Assembly: GCA_021234155.1 (NCBI GenBank)
Contig: JAJEKV010000064.1
Coordinates: 3,904,001 to 3,968,000, forward strand
Source of the DNA: Isoetes taiwanensis
Taxonomy: Eukaryota > Streptophyta > Lycopodiopsida > Isoetales > Isoetaceae
DNA length: 64,000 nt
Reading direction: 5' to 3'
In this document: in pieces, positions 26,500 through 37,758 of the stretch
Position numbering within the stretch: position 1 is the stretch's first letter
Layout of the letters: every line of letters starts with the position of its first letter
Program-made: the position numbers and the translations under genes
The notes under the pieces: generated by a model
Seen by the model: only the letters and a program-made list of their open reading frames with translations
Told to the model about the DNA's origin: nothing
The model's database searches: none

Positions 26500-27720
26500 C
26501 TACACCATGGTTGCGGGCCATCTTTACAAAAAGGGTAAGGATACCATTCTTCGACGCCTGTGTTCTCCCTCATGAGGGTCCCGATATTGTCCAGAAGCCC
26601 ATGAAGGGCCTGGTGGTGGTCATTTTCATGGTGACACCACGGGCATTAAAATCCTTCTTGCTGGTTATTTTTTGCCCACGCTCTTCAAAGAGCTCACGCC
26701 ACGCGCCCGCCGTGTGATGCTTGCCCGGTAGGGCGACCCACTGCCCGTGGCGCTCTTCCCTTGACGCCGATCGCCACGCCACTTCCCTTCAACCAAATGG
26801 GGAATGGATTTTGTGGGACCCATCGATCCTCCCCGCGGCACACCCGTGCCGCTACATTCTCAGTTCTCACCGACCACGCTACCAAATGGGCGGAAGCTTA
26901 GCGCACTTACGTAACAACAACTGGCGTGCCACGACCAAAGGTCCTCTATCAACAAAATCATCGCAGCGATTCGGCTGCCCGGGCTGGTGCTGGTCGCTGA
27001 TCGTGGTGTCCATTTTATCAATTATACCATCAAGGAGTCGACGGATTATCTCCCGATACATCATCACAAGAGCACACCTTACTATCCTCAAGGGAATGGT
27101 TTGGCGAAGCAAAGCACAAACAAAACTCGGGTCACAATTCTCAAGAAAATTTGTGATGCTTCTCATGACCGATTGGCAAAACAAACTTCCCTCTTTGTTC
27201 TTTGGGCTTACAATACTTGTTTCAAAATAGCTACTGTGTCACACCCCTTTCAAATTGGTTTATGGTCAAGAAGCTCTCATGCCGTTTGAATACATACTTC
27301 CAACACTCGTTTTCAACTCAAGCACGCCCATAATCCGCCTTTGCACTCAAAGAAAGGGTTTATCAATTGGAGCAGTTGGATGAACTTAGAAGAGATGCTT
27401 ATATTCGTGTTCTTCATGGACAACAGGTTGCAAAAATCCTTACATGACAAACGATCAAGACAAAAACATTCAACGAAGGAGATTTGGTTCTTCTTTATGA
27501 TTCTCGAGACAAAACTTTTCGGGTAAACTTAAGTTTCGTTGGCTTGGCCCTTATCAAATTGTTCAAGTGGTTCGACCAGCCGTTTTCCTGGTTGAGTTAG
27601 ATGGCACTCCATTACCTACAACGGTTAATGGCTTTAGCCTCAAAACATTTCATACAACGAGAAAGTGCACATCCACACCGCACACGATTGCCGTTCGGAC
27701 ATGCACACAGCGGATAGTGA
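26500..27720 (+). pseudogene. Gypsy integrase
   Basis: Readable pieces include a VLTDHATKWAEA-like core strand (about 26,865), a downstream part with PFEYILPTLVFN (about 27,280) and KERVYQLEQLDELR (about 27,350). The C-terminal GKLKFRWLGPYQIVQVV segment (about 27,525) is typical of Ty3/gypsy integrase C-termini. It would insert element cDNA into chromosomes. It is broken by several frameshifts. I see no chromodomain, consistent with a non-chromovirus lineage. Confidence 0.7.
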
Positions 27721-27849
27721 CTAAACCGGCGGCATATTTATATTATAGGTGGAATTTTTTACAAAATGTGGGCGCAGACCGCCTATTTCCGCTTATGGGC
27801 ACCGCCCTATATACAAAAACGGGCTCGAGCCCTATCTACTAAGTCCTAA

Positions 27850-30490
27850 GAAGAAAACCCTCTACTCGGGTTTGGAGCAGAGGTGATGCGCAGGATGTGG
27901 TAGAGGTTCTTTCAGATCGGCCAAGGTGCGTAACCACCTCCATCCCGTTGGTCTTGGGTGGGATGTTGACCATCCCGACACCAGCCGCCCATTCTCACGC
28001 ATACGATTGTGGCAGCGCCTTGAAGGTCGAACAATTCATCTTGCGGGTAATCCTCCTCGGCGGTTCATTGGGCATAGTGCGGTCCTCGCGTTCAAACCAA
28101 AGAGCAGCCATCTTTGGCGCCATCGGATGCCTTCGTTTACTCGGTTAGTCTTATATAGCCAACCGAGGAAGTCCTTTGTCGGCGTGGACCAATCACATAA
28201 ATCGCCAAGCGTGTTTTGCAATGCAAGGTTTGTTTTCTAAACCGAGAATCTTTTTCTCCCGCCGCATATCTAGCCATGGTACCCTCCGACACATTCCTTT
28301 TAATGATATCCCACCGAGTTGGCGGCATTAAATGCCATTCCTTCTTTTCACGCCTGGTCGAACATTAATGTGTGTTCTTTGGCCACCTGTCACATCCCAT
28401 CATTCTCTCACGCCTCATCTCCACCGTTCATTCCTTCTCCCTTTGTTGTTTGGGGACTTAGCCAAATTTTTGCCTCTCAATCACCTCCTTGGCATCTTTC
28501 GACACCGGCACCATCAGCGGGGTTGCAGCCCTTATCATGCCCCTTCGCCCACCTTTGCGGCGCCCTAAACCTTTTCGTCTCTCTGCGCCGGAGTCCTCCG
28601 TTCTTTGCTTTCGTCCTCCGCCTTGGAATCACTGTTCTTTTCCACCAATCTTTGCCATGGCTGCCCCAAAATTTTCTACACTTCAAGCTACTGCTCCCAG
28701 GGAACTGGCTCTTTTAGAGTCTGTCTCTTTCTTGACGCCCACTTTCCGTAGAAGCCCTTGTTGGCGAATCAGGCGTTCGAGAGCGCCCGAAAACTCTCAT
28801 GAATTCTCTCAAATGGAACTCGGCTCCAAATCGACCCGGTTGAAGGCGGTTCATCGCTAACATCGTCAACAGCCCGCATGGATACACCACGATTGGTCGA
28901 TGGCACCACCATTTATTTGACTCAACACCTAATTTCGAGGGTATTCCATATTCCTTTGCAAACCCCTTGTTTATCTTGGTGCGCCATACGGGATCTTGAT
29001 GTCAGCGAGTTTGGTGCACACGCTTATCATGCAAGCGTGCATCGCCTCACAAATATTGACAAGCCCCATGAAACTTTTGTTAAGTTTCGTGGCGCCAATA
29101 CCTTGGGTATTCTATCAAGAACACCCATATCAATAAACCTTTCTATAATATCGTAGTCACTGCTACTTTCGCTCAACCCACCACATTGATTGGCCCCAAT
29201 TCTTTGTTCTCACCGTCTTCTCCAAGAAGTAGACCGTCTTCGGGCTGCCACTTCTCCCTCGAAACTTTCGTGGGAGGCCATCTTCAAGCCCTCATCGTCA
29301 TTACTTTCCTCCCACAAACTCTCATTCTCAAAATTCCACTTTCGCCAGTCCCTTCCTAAGACTCATCAAGTTGGCACTTCACGCCCTTCTTCTTACGGGT
29401 CATGTCAACCTTCAACACACGCATGTATCCTTTGTCTCCTCCTCCTCTACAGAAACCAAGCACTCTAGTCCTCCTCATGTGTCCCAAACGTCACAAACAA
29501 GGCAACAGCCGGCTCCACCACCACAGCACCCTCGTGGGTTGTTGTATCAAGATCGGCCGAGGGATGCTCAATTTCTTTGTTCTAAAGTTACAAGAATCCC
29601 AAGAAGCTCTTATGAATGGGGTTCACACGTACGGCATGGCCTCGGATGTGGTTGACCAAGTAACCTTCAAGCTGCAATCGCACAAGTTCAAACTTTGAAG
29701 CCCAACTTCAAGAAAAGCATGGGGCTCTCTTACAGCCCCGCATAGATCTCAAAAGTGCACAGGATCAGACCAGCCTACTTGTAGATCAACAGCTCGGCTT
29801 CAATCGAACTTGAGGCCTTATTGGAGCAACACAAGTCCAAAGACACCCTCCTTAGTGACAAGGAGAAAGATATTGCTAAACTCAACGCTTTGTACTCGAA
29901 GCTTTGTGAAAATTACAGTACTCAAGTTCAACACCTTCTGAGCGTGGCCTTCAGTTGCCTCTTTGGCGCTCGGCTCTCCACGCGGACTTCTCGGCTAACA
30001 TCCCTCCAAGATCAACTTTACGGAGGTTGAGAAGCGAAACTTCTTGATGACGCGGAGATTGCCGCCGCCGACTCAATGCCCCAGGGCAAGCCTCCTCCAC
30101 AGTTAACACTTCTCGAACCGGGTCAGGTGACCCCATATATACGTTAGAAAAGGACCACGGGATCCGTGACCTCGAACAACGGTGGTGCAAACTATTGATC
30201 TGGCGATGAGGCTCGGAACAAAACTTGAAGGCTACATTACCATTGCTCTCAACCTGCTTTGTTGACTACCCCATTCCTTCCGGTTATCCGGATTATGTGG
30301 TTGCCCGCCACCTCTTTCTTTCGAAGTGGCATACGCTGATGGTCCCGTTGATGTTCCCTAGCGCCGCTTGAGATTTTTTCTTCGGATCGCCTCGAACTCT
30401 GCATTTGAAGACAAAGGTTTATTTTGTGCCCTTTTAGTCTTTGATCTCATTCCTTTGTGGCGATCCGGATATGATCACCTTGAGTTGTTC
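27850..30490 (+). other. Gypsy post-integrase extra region, coding-like fragments
   Basis: About 2.6 kb between integrase and the 301-codon ORF. Plus-strand open pieces at 28,319-28,860, 28,878-29,156, 29,371-29,698 and 29,821-30,030 overlap in adjacent frames as if one long ORF had been frameshifted. The piece at 28,878 reads VDGTTIYLTQHLISRVFHIP, reminiscent of gag-like or extra ORFs of Tat/Athila-type elements. No known domain is assigned. The spacer 27,850-28,260 shows nothing coding. Confidence 0.4.
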
Positions 30491-30495
30491 AGCCA

Positions 30496-31401
30496 ATGGC
30501 ATACATTTTTCATGATTTCTATCGTAGATACCGGGACAAATTTCGAGATGGGCCACATCAGAACTTTCGGGGTGACCCCACACTTCAATGGTTGCTTTTG
30601 GATAACAACCCTATCTGTCTAATCATGACCCGGACACATGCTCTTCATCAAGAGTACATCTTGGGAGCTTGCTCATCATTTGCCTCTCGGCAAGCTGAAG
30701 CGCTACAACAAATAAGGAAGTATCACGGGACATCAGGGGATCTTCCCTTTGCACAAGTTTACATGCGGCACCGGCGGTTACAATCAAGCTGCGTGCTCTT
30801 ACGGATAGCAAGGCGGTTCCCACGGGTTGGGATAGCCCTCTGTTTACTCTCGGCTCCCTGCTTCCAGTGGGATCGTTGGTGCAAGGCTCTAGATCCTGCC
30901 CTTGTCGATGAATTGGGGGGCGGGCTCGGCCACCCGCCCGAGGCTGGCTCCCCTCTCCGTATGCTTCTCACGGGTGCCCCTCCGCCCCAGGTTTCTTACT
31001 TCGATTGGCGTCTTCCATACGGACCAAGGTCATGGATGGCCAAAGCGGGATCCACTCGCCCTCAAATCTCGGCGGATCTACGGTGGGATCCCGCCGTCCG
31101 ACGATCCGCTTGGGAGGATAATGCCACCTTAGACACTCTTGAAACACGGATCTATATTGCCAATGCTGGCGTGGTTGGCAGCGACCGAGGATGCCATTTA
31201 TGGCCTCGACACCTTCTTGCGGCATCTTTGCCACCTCCCCGACCCGCCGGTCCACCGTCGGCGGGTTTACGTCTTTGCTCTCAAGAGCCTCACGGTCAGC
31301 TCCTCAAATCGGCGCCCCATCTTTTCTTCACCAATCCGAATGCGGCGTCGGTGCTTCGGTCTCGGTTTGCCTCCTCATGGAGTGCCGGTTTGTTTCTTTA
31401 A
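30496..31401 (+). CDS. Extra ORF near gypsy 3' LTR, unknown function
   Basis: A 301-codon open frame, the longest in the gypsy element. It ends about 230 bp before the 3' LTR. It opens with a segment containing FHDFYRRYRDKF and has an A/Q/R-rich middle, then a P/G/R-rich part from about residue 115. There are no transmembrane segments or recognised catalytic motifs. The second half may be in a wrong frame, because shadows of similar length (30,902-31,132 and 31,191-31,547) exist in other frames. Its position matches the extra 3' ORF known in some plant gypsy lineages, but homology is not shown. Confidence 0.35.
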   Translation: MAYIFHDFYRRYRDKFRDGPHQNFRGDPTLQWLLLDNNPICLIMTRTHALHQEYILGACSSFASRQAEALQQIRKYHGTSGDLPFAQVYMRHRRLQSSCVLLRIARRFPRVGIALCLLSAPCFQWDRWCKALDPALVDELGGGLGHPPEAGSPLRMLLTGAPPPQVSYFDWRLPYGPRSWMAKAGSTRPQISADLRWDPAVRRSAWEDNATLDTLETRIYIANAGVVGSDRGCHLWPRHLLAASLPPPRPAGPPSAGLRLCSQEPHGQLLKSAPHLFFTNPNAASVLRSRFASSWSAGLFL

Positions 31402-31629
31402 AGCCCATCGCGGCCCTTGAAGACATGGTGCGCTCTCATTTTCTCATTGGCCGATCCGCCCTTGGGCTCCAACACTCCTCTGCTCTTCAAAAAGCGCCCG
31501 GGATCTCATTAGCGATTACCATAATGGTGCGATCCTCACTCCCGTGAGGATCCTTTGTCAGGCCCGAGGGCTTCCGCCCTCGAGAGACACTTCCTCCTTT
31601 TCTTCACCCGAGTGTCGTTTGGTGGGGAG

Positions 31630-32188
31630 TGTTAGTCTGTGCCTCCCGGCGGGGACTATTCATGCATCTGACGGACGAGGTCAAGCTCAAGGATCCGATC
31701 AACCACGGGTCAGCCATCAAGGCCCATGAGAAGACCAAGCGGCGACCTATCAAGAGGCGCCCGACAAGTGAGGGGCCGTCACCGCCAGCGTCGGCGTCCG
31801 GCGTGATTCTAGGCACTTCAAGAGGCCCGCCAACATTCTACAAATCGGGGCCTCCTTCGTGAGTCGGCACCGAGATCGGTCGAGTGTCTATATTGGGCCA
31901 AAGGCCATTGTACTATATATATGAGTAGAGCTAGCATATGAGGGCTAGATGAGTTTTGAGTCTTGTCTCTCTTCAGTCTTCTCTCGATTGCGAGAGCTCA
32001 TGTATGTTCATCATTGATATCAAGAAGCATATCATTTTCCTCTCATTGTTCTTTTCTGTTCCGTTTTCTTCTTCTTGTTCTTTTCTTGCAAATCCCGCGT
32101 GACATAGTCCCCCCGGATTCTCCTGTTAGATCCAAGGGTCCTCACAGAGGGCTATCTTGCAGGAGTTCCCGAACCCAGACCCCAAACA
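31630..32188 (+). repeat. Gypsy 3' LTR
   Basis: 559 bp, TGTTAG to AAACA, preceded by the polypurine tract GGTGGGGAG and followed by the target duplication ATGAT. It lies at the start of the copy B block and has a counterpart at 258-822. Confidence 0.92.
31914..31921 (+). promoter_or_regulatory. TATA-type box in gypsy LTR
   Basis: The string TATATATA is preceded by 'ccaaaggccattgtac' and is preserved in all three LTR copies (551, 21,343 and here). It is a plausible core promoter for the element's transcript. Confidence 0.55.
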
Positions 32189-33150
32189 ATGATGTCTGTA
32201 AGTAGGATATAGTCTATGTCTAACTTTCCATTCCAGATACTGTGATTTAATGCCTGGTTCAACCGTTTTTGGAAAGCATCTCGCTTAGCATGATCCAATT
32301 TCAGCCTGGGCTTGAAATGGGTGGGGACTTCTACCACACTTAATTTTCCCTTCAAGTTAAAGTTCAGGCCAACATGATCAGACTCCGGTAATTTGTCGTG
32401 GAATTCAAACTGTCTCAATAAATTGCTACATGGCGATATGAGCAAGTAATCCACAATACTCTCTCCCATCGGGGTGATGCATGTGCTGGTATTTGTCTGT
32501 TTATATTGCTCTATTCCATTCATGATCTTGAGACCGCATGCGATGCCAAAATCAAGCAGCTTGTCTCCCATTGCATTTCTGACCTGATCTGTGGAGTGGC
32601 ATATGAAACTCTTATCGTCCTCTTCTAATAAGAGTGGATTCCCTTTTTGTATGTATGATACAGTCTGCAGCCCTTTTGTTCTTGCATTGAAGTGGCCCAC
32701 AACCAAGACCTCTCCTCTATCTTTGTATATTAATGTTTCTTTGCTAAGATCATGCAGCGGGTTGTCTCTGTCCAAACCAGCTTGATTGTAAACAGTCATG
32801 TTCAAGGGAGCGTAATAACATGTGGCTACATACACTCGACGATTCCTCAACTCTACTTGTAACCACATGTGCTGCTTAAATTCATGCTTTGCCACTATTT
32901 TATGTGTTTAGCGACTTCTGTCCGAGCATAGCTGCCAGGCCTCCATATCCCCGTCCTACTCCATGTTCCCTTATGTTCCAGACCGAATCTACTATGGTGA
33001 AACCTGATATGTCTAGGAGTGGCCTAGATTGATGCTCTTATGTCTCAAGAAAGAGAAGCACGTCCATTTTGCGCAACACATCCATGCTTGCAGCTACTTT
33101 CTCATTTGAAAGTCCATGTATATTCCATGACAGCAGCCTCAAGGTCCCAA
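32189..33150 (-). pseudogene. LINE ORF2, endonuclease domain, truncated
   Basis: The minus-strand frame starts near 33,150 with RLLSWNIHGLSNEK, the N-terminal strand of apurinic-type LINE endonucleases. After a frameshift near 33,045 it continues as the ORF at 32,152-32,895. That ORF contains GHFNART (the GDFNA-type loop), STCITP then a VDYLL strand, and SDH near the end (the catalytic His pair). It would nick target DNA for target-primed reverse transcription. The gypsy element cuts it off at 32,189; a continuation lies left of that element at 20,850-21,044. It overlaps or abuts ORF1 upstream. Confidence 0.85.
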
Positions 33151-33154
33151 GTTC

Positions 33155-33583
33155 CTATTCTTTCTTCTTTCTAGTTACTACTGCCTTTCCTGCTCTATCC
33201 AGATACGCAACAAAGCCTTTTGTCCTGGCCTCTTTTACTTTTGCCCATTCCCTTTTTCTAACTTCCAGTTGTGTGGGAGTTAGATCCATGTCAATCCAGA
33301 TCTTTTGACCTTTCAATGCCCCTCTGTTTTGTAGGACCCTATTGCGGGCTTCCTCAGTGCTAAATCGAACTAAAATTGGTCTGTTAAAATTTGCTGGCTT
33401 ACCAAGTCTCCTGCTATGAATGGCTTGAGGTTCATGTGGATGCATGACCTCCTTGAAAAATTGTGCAATGACCTGGTTTGTATCTTCATTTTCCTGTTCT
33501 GTTAAGCCCGAGATCTTCAGATTTTTTTCTCTGGTCTGTTCTTCCAGCCTCTCTGCTGAGATACGTTCATGATGCAGATCCAT
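33155..33583 (-). pseudogene. LINE ORF1-like RNA-binding protein, partial
   Basis: A 142-codon open frame immediately upstream of the endonuclease ORF. Motifs NLKISGL, AIHSRRLGKP and RPILVRFST match the RRM-like middle of LINE ORF1 proteins. LKGQKIWIDMDLTPTQ and a basic C-terminus (KEARTKGF, then RKKKE) match the C-terminal nucleic-acid-binding part. It would coat LINE RNA. The 5' part, with the expected coiled coil, is missing because the CACTA terminus begins 4 bp upstream of this ATG. Confidence 0.75.
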
Positions 33584-33599
33584 TTGTCACTACAAGAGA

Positions 33600-34140
33600 A
33601 TGCATGCTAGACGTCAGGTAAATCGTCAGAAAGCCTTCACAAATCAGAGAAGTGTCCAGGCTGACTGGCTGACGTTTATCTGACTAATAGCCTGACTAAT
33701 ATTATCTGACGATTGTGCGTCAGATGTTGCGTCAGGTGAATCGTCAGATATACGTCACTTCATGTGTCAGATTACTCGTCAAGATATTAGTCAGAAAAAA
33801 ATCGTCAAAATAATAGTCAGCTTAATAGTCATCATATTGGGCAGGTTTTTCGTCAAGGTACTAGTCAGGTGAATGGTCAGCACATTAATCAGGTTTATAG
33901 TCAGAATTTTGGTCAGGTTATTAGTCAGAATATTGGTCAGGTTATTAGTCAAAATATTTGTCAACATATTAATCAGAATATTAGTCAGAATATTGTTCAG
34001 GCTTTTAGTCAACTTATTGGTTAGGATAATAATCAGGATACTAGTCAGAATATTAGTTAGGCTCTTAGTCAGCTTAATAGTTAGCTTATTCGTCAGGACA
34101 GTGGTCACTCATTAGTCAGCATAAACGTCATTATAATAGT
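33600..34140. repeat. CACTA subterminal repeat array
   Basis: More than 25 degenerate direct copies of a 10-12-bp motif around TTAGTCAG and ATTGGTCAGG, A/T-rich between copies. In CACTA elements such subterminal repeats bind the TnpA-type protein. The in-frame LTNILTN-type ORFs here are translation shadows of the repeats. Confidence 0.7.
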
Positions 34141-34598
34141 AAGGAGGTATTTAGCTCTGTGTGAATTCAATTGCTGGCAAATTGAGTTCAATAATAGACT
34201 AAAACTATGACACCGTTGCGTCTTCAAGAAGAAAGATATGACAATGGTTACATAATATACCTGTTACAGAAATATACGTTATGTAGCCTATTTTCACAAT
34301 TGATATATAACCTGCATTGCAATTGACTATGCAGCTTCCTTCATCACCATGAATGGACCCAGCAGTGAATAGAACACATATACATTAAAGATATAGATTA
34401 ATAATATGACATAACATTAAAAAACAGTATTATGCCTTCACAACAAAAATAGACTTTCTATTAGTTCAAATCTTGCAAAAACATTTAGTTCAAAACGTCA
34501 TTCTGTTAGTTCAAAACGTCATTATCATATCAGATCAGCAGTAAGTTATAAACATTTTAGAACAGGAGTGTCATTGTTTCCAATGCTAGTTTTATACT

Positions 34599-35108
34599 TC
34601 AAATGCGCTTTTGGATTGACTTGTACTCTGCAATGTTTTTAGCCACGGTTTCATCCACGAAGTCAGAGCTCAAGTTTCTGCCAATGAGTTTGCGGCTGCC
34701 CTTCTTACCTTTTTTCCTTGAAGTGGACGCATTATCACTTGCCTTTCTCTTCCTAACCGTCATTTCCTTCTCTCTTGAGGGAGCTCTCATCTCCGCATCC
34801 AGCAGCATATCATGTACCCAATTGGGTGTAACGTCATCATTACCCTCTAAATATTCAATATTTTCTTCTTCAATATCATCCCTTCCTTCCACTACTACGT
34901 CTTCTTGTTCCCCTTTATCACCCTCACCTCCATCAACACTTTCATTAACATCTCCCTCACCTCCATCAACAATTGCATTAGCATCTCCATCACCTCCATT
35001 GAATCCGTTGAAGTCATTCCCTCCTATTTCATTGATGTCATTGCCTCCATTTTCACCAATGTCCAAATGATCTTGTCCTAAAACTCCATCCATCTCGATG
35101 TTTACGTC
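34599..35108 (-). CDS. Last exon of CACTA-borne gene, unknown function
   Basis: Open from a splice acceptor ('ttatttag' read on the minus strand, ending at 35,109) to TGA at 34,599. The first ATG (35,093) gives 164 residues. The N-terminal half is acidic, rich in D, E, G and N, with repeated DGGEGD motifs. The C-terminal half is basic (RKRKASDN, RKKGKKGSRK), suggesting a nuclear localisation signal. It could be a transposon-encoded DNA-binding or accessory protein; no family is recognised with certainty. Copy A's version (3,216-3,701) is frameshifted. Confidence 0.5.
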   Translation of the reverse strand, partial: DVNIEMDGVLGQDHLDIGENGGNDINEIGGNDFNGFNGGDGDANAIVDGGEGDVNESVDGGEGDKGEQEDVVVEGRDDIEEENIEYLEGNDDVTPNWVHDMLLDAEMRAPSREKEMTVRKRKASDNASTSRKKGKKGSRKLIGRNLSSDFVDETVAKNIAEYKSIQKRI

Positions 35109-35177
35109 CTAAATAAACACAATATTCAAGTTTAAAATGTTTGTATGAATATATAAGCCATAAGAGCATATACTAAC

Positions 35178-35283
35178 CTTCCTTTTCTTTTTGCGCTCCT
35201 TGTTCTTCCTCGCCCTTCCTTTTCTTTTTGCGCTCCTTGTTCTTCCTCGCCCCCTTCTTTCCTAAATGGTCCAACGCCTTAAA
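35178..35283 (-). CDS. Candidate internal exon, Lys/Arg-rich
   Basis: It is bounded on the minus strand by an acceptor (tttgtag, 35,284) and a donor (gttagt, ending at 35,172). It encodes a K/R/E-rich segment containing KKRKGEEEQG. It includes a 37-bp direct duplication (units starting near 35,179 and 35,216), which produces the repeated basic motif. It is probably part of the same gene as the exon at 34,599. Splicing is inferred only from consensus sites. Confidence 0.35.
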
Positions 35284-36157
35284 CTACAAACAAAACATGT
35301 CAGCAGCATTAAAAACAGGGATAAATCCCACGAGCGTAATCCCAAGGAAAAAATCCTCGAGCATAATCCAAAACAATCAACCTTCCATTTACTCACAAAG
35401 TATAACTCAGAATGTTTAGACTAATACAATGCTCTAAGCCCACAGATCTGCAATAAAGTCTGTAATCAGGCTGAGCTGAGGCTAGCGTGTGGATTAATTT
35501 TGTCTAATTTTCTCGGATTGGGCATCATATCTGGTGCACCATATCTATTAAATCTGTTTGAAAATGAGTTGCAATGATCAGTTTTATGAAGTTTGGAGTA
35601 AGAGCAGATCTTCAACAGCATGATACAGCATACAGGATTTACAATTTCTGATTAACAAAAGCGTGAATCCAAGGTAGATTTAATTCTTTCGGATGACCTG
35701 CACAAGCTGCAGAATAGAGTCTGGCAAAATCAATACGTTTATTCAATTTATACAGTTGGGAGAAAAAAGACGTCAGCGTTTATCCAATTTATAAAGTTGG
35801 GTAGCTTCACAGCGTACAGATACAGGATGATTTGCATTATCTGATCAACAAAAGCAGATAGTTGATGGATCTAAGAAACTAGAGTTCGCAAAAGGTAGAC
35901 ATGATTCTTTTGGATGACGTGCACAAGCTGCAGTATAGACCCTGGGAAAAGCTATGAAAAAAAATCTCAAACCATACCATAACATACATTAATGATTGAC
36001 ACAGTACAGTTCCGGCATTGCATTTAGATTTCTAACAGAAGCAAAAGGACACATAAGTAGAGTAAATAAACTAACGGGAAAGGATCGTTAACCATGGTGC
36101 AGTATCCTTCATTTACGCCTTATCCCTTATTGCCTACTCTCAGCCTTATGTTCAAAT

Positions 36158-36864
36158 TTATGATGTCCTAACATGGCTTAGTGCAGCCATGACTGAGCAG
36201 AACACATGCCTTGATGGGCTTGAACCATGTCCTTCTCAAGTATGGCAACGCTAACATTCAACTGCTTAGCCAAGCTCTTGAGTTAGCAGCATCCTATAAT
36301 TCAACAGCTGCTCGAAGGCGCTTGTTGTCTGCCCGGTCCGATCTTGATGCAAATGAATTACCAACTTGGTTGCCTTATAACCATAGGAGGCTTTTGCAGT
36401 CCAACACCACTGTCACTCCAAATGTAGTTGTGGATAAAAATGGCAATGGAGGGTTTAAAACCATTCAGGCTGCAGTAGACCAGGTTCCAAAAAATGGCAT
36501 CACTACTTACATCATCAAGATCAATGCAGGGATTTATGAGGAGCAAGTTATAATACCCAAATCTGCTAAGAATGTGGTGTTTGTAGGGGATGGAATTGGC
36601 AAGACAATTATTACTGGAAGCAAAAGCGTTGGAAAGGATTTGACAGTGCAGAACACTGCAGGAGCAGCTATGAACCAGGCTGTAGCAGTAAGGGTGAGTG
36701 CAGACAAGGTGACATTCTACAAGTGCCAATTTGAAGGCTTTCAGGATACTCTCTACACGCATGTACTGAGGCAATTTTACAGAGAATGCACCATCTACGG
36801 CAGCGTTGACTTCGTCTTTGGCAACGGCAACGTAGTCCTCCAAAGCTGCACCGTCAAAGCCTGA
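36158..36864 (+). pseudogene. Captured pectin methylesterase fragment
   Basis: Pectin methylesterases de-esterify cell-wall pectin. This fragment carries the end of the inhibitor-like pro-region (WLSAAMTEQNTCLDG at 36,172, a frameshift before 36,211, then RRLLSAR, the usual processing-site region). The catalytic domain follows: GGFKTIQAAVDQVP, GIYEE, DLTVQNTAG, QAVAVRVSADK, FQDTLYTH (catalytic Asp) and YGSVDFVFGN (catalytic Asp). About 20 residues are missing between TGSKSV and GKDLTVQ. The frame stops before the conserved Arg/GRPW region, so no active enzyme is expected. It lacks introns in this part and lies antisense inside the CACTA-borne gene. Confidence 0.9.
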
Positions 36865-37600
36865 TCATAGCTATGCGATTCCAAAATGAAGGACAGATAG
36901 CACAGTATGGTAAAATGCTTCGAATGAGGAACAAGGTGTGGTAGAAGACCAGATATGCCATGATGCTGACTGCTCCATTAATCATGAGTGCATGCCACTG
37001 CTTGCATCTGTACAGTGTACACACAAAAGTAGAGACTAGAAATTTGTTTCTTTGTCAAGGAAAAGAACTCTTAATCTTGGAAAACAGAGCCCCTGCTATC
37101 AGAATTGGAGCTGCTATCAGTCAATCTCTTCAATCAGAGCGTCACTAGACTTTCTTATTATAGGTCACTGGTGTCACTCCTTTAGTATTATGAGGTTTTC
37201 TTTACTTCAATAGACCTTTAAGAATTATTGCTGGTAAGAGGACAAAGCCTTGAATGTGGGTTTTTTTGCGAGTGCTGCTAAGGGCACTAATGAAACAAGA
37301 CAACCGAGTCATCTGGTGTTTTTGTGCAGCATCACATGGCTCTTCTACAACAGTCCTACAAGTGGATGCTGCCATAATCTCTTTAAATCACTCATTATTA
37401 AACCAAAAAGATTGTTGGATTTTGATGGCCATTGCCATAACCAGCTCCTGCTGAGCCTTTGAAAGACCAATCATTTCATCACAGACTGGAAGTCATAATT
37501 TTCTCTGTTCTAATTCCCAAAAATCACCATCTTATCTACAAATCCCTGAACCTGTCCATTCATCTACGTCTCAACTACAAGTGTTATGACATGTTTAAGT

Positions 37601-37712
37601 AAAAACCAGTCTAGCATAGCTCGGCAAGGACATAAAAACCAGTCTAGCATAGCTCATAAAAAAACCAGTCTAGCATAGCTCATAGTAAAAACCAGTCTAG
37701 CATAGCTCATAA
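37601..37712. repeat. Four-copy tandem repeat
   Basis: Four direct copies of CCAGTCTAGCATAGCTCAT with A-rich spacers, within an intron-like part of the minus-strand gene. The same number of copies is present at 6,203-6,312. Confidence 0.9.
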
Positions 37713-37758
37713 AAAAAGAAAAAAGAAAAAATGCTCATAAAGCAAGATTAGTACTTAC

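Larger units (their letters stand above)
21045..32188 (+). mobile_element. Complete Ty3/gypsy retrotransposon
   Basis: The element is 11.1 kb. LTRs lie at 21,045-21,619 and 31,630-32,188, both TGTTAG...AAACA. Flanking 5-bp duplications are ATGAT at 21,040-21,044 and 32,189-32,193. The sequence after the 5' LTR ('cgccattgccggg') resembles the tRNA-Asp-type PBS of the Athila/Tat group, allowing for errors, and GGTGGGGAG at 31,621-31,629 is the polypurine tract. The order gag, protease-like region, RT, RNase H, integrase, then about 3.6 kb of extra sequence also fits Athila/Tat-like elements. Frames are broken throughout, probably partly by sequencing error. Confidence 0.93.

Noticed and set aside
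33791-34115. Two overlapping ORFs of LTNILTN or VRILVRLLV repeats
   Set aside because: They are six-frame shadows of the CACTA subterminal repeats. Repetition of a short motif in both strands leaves the frames open.
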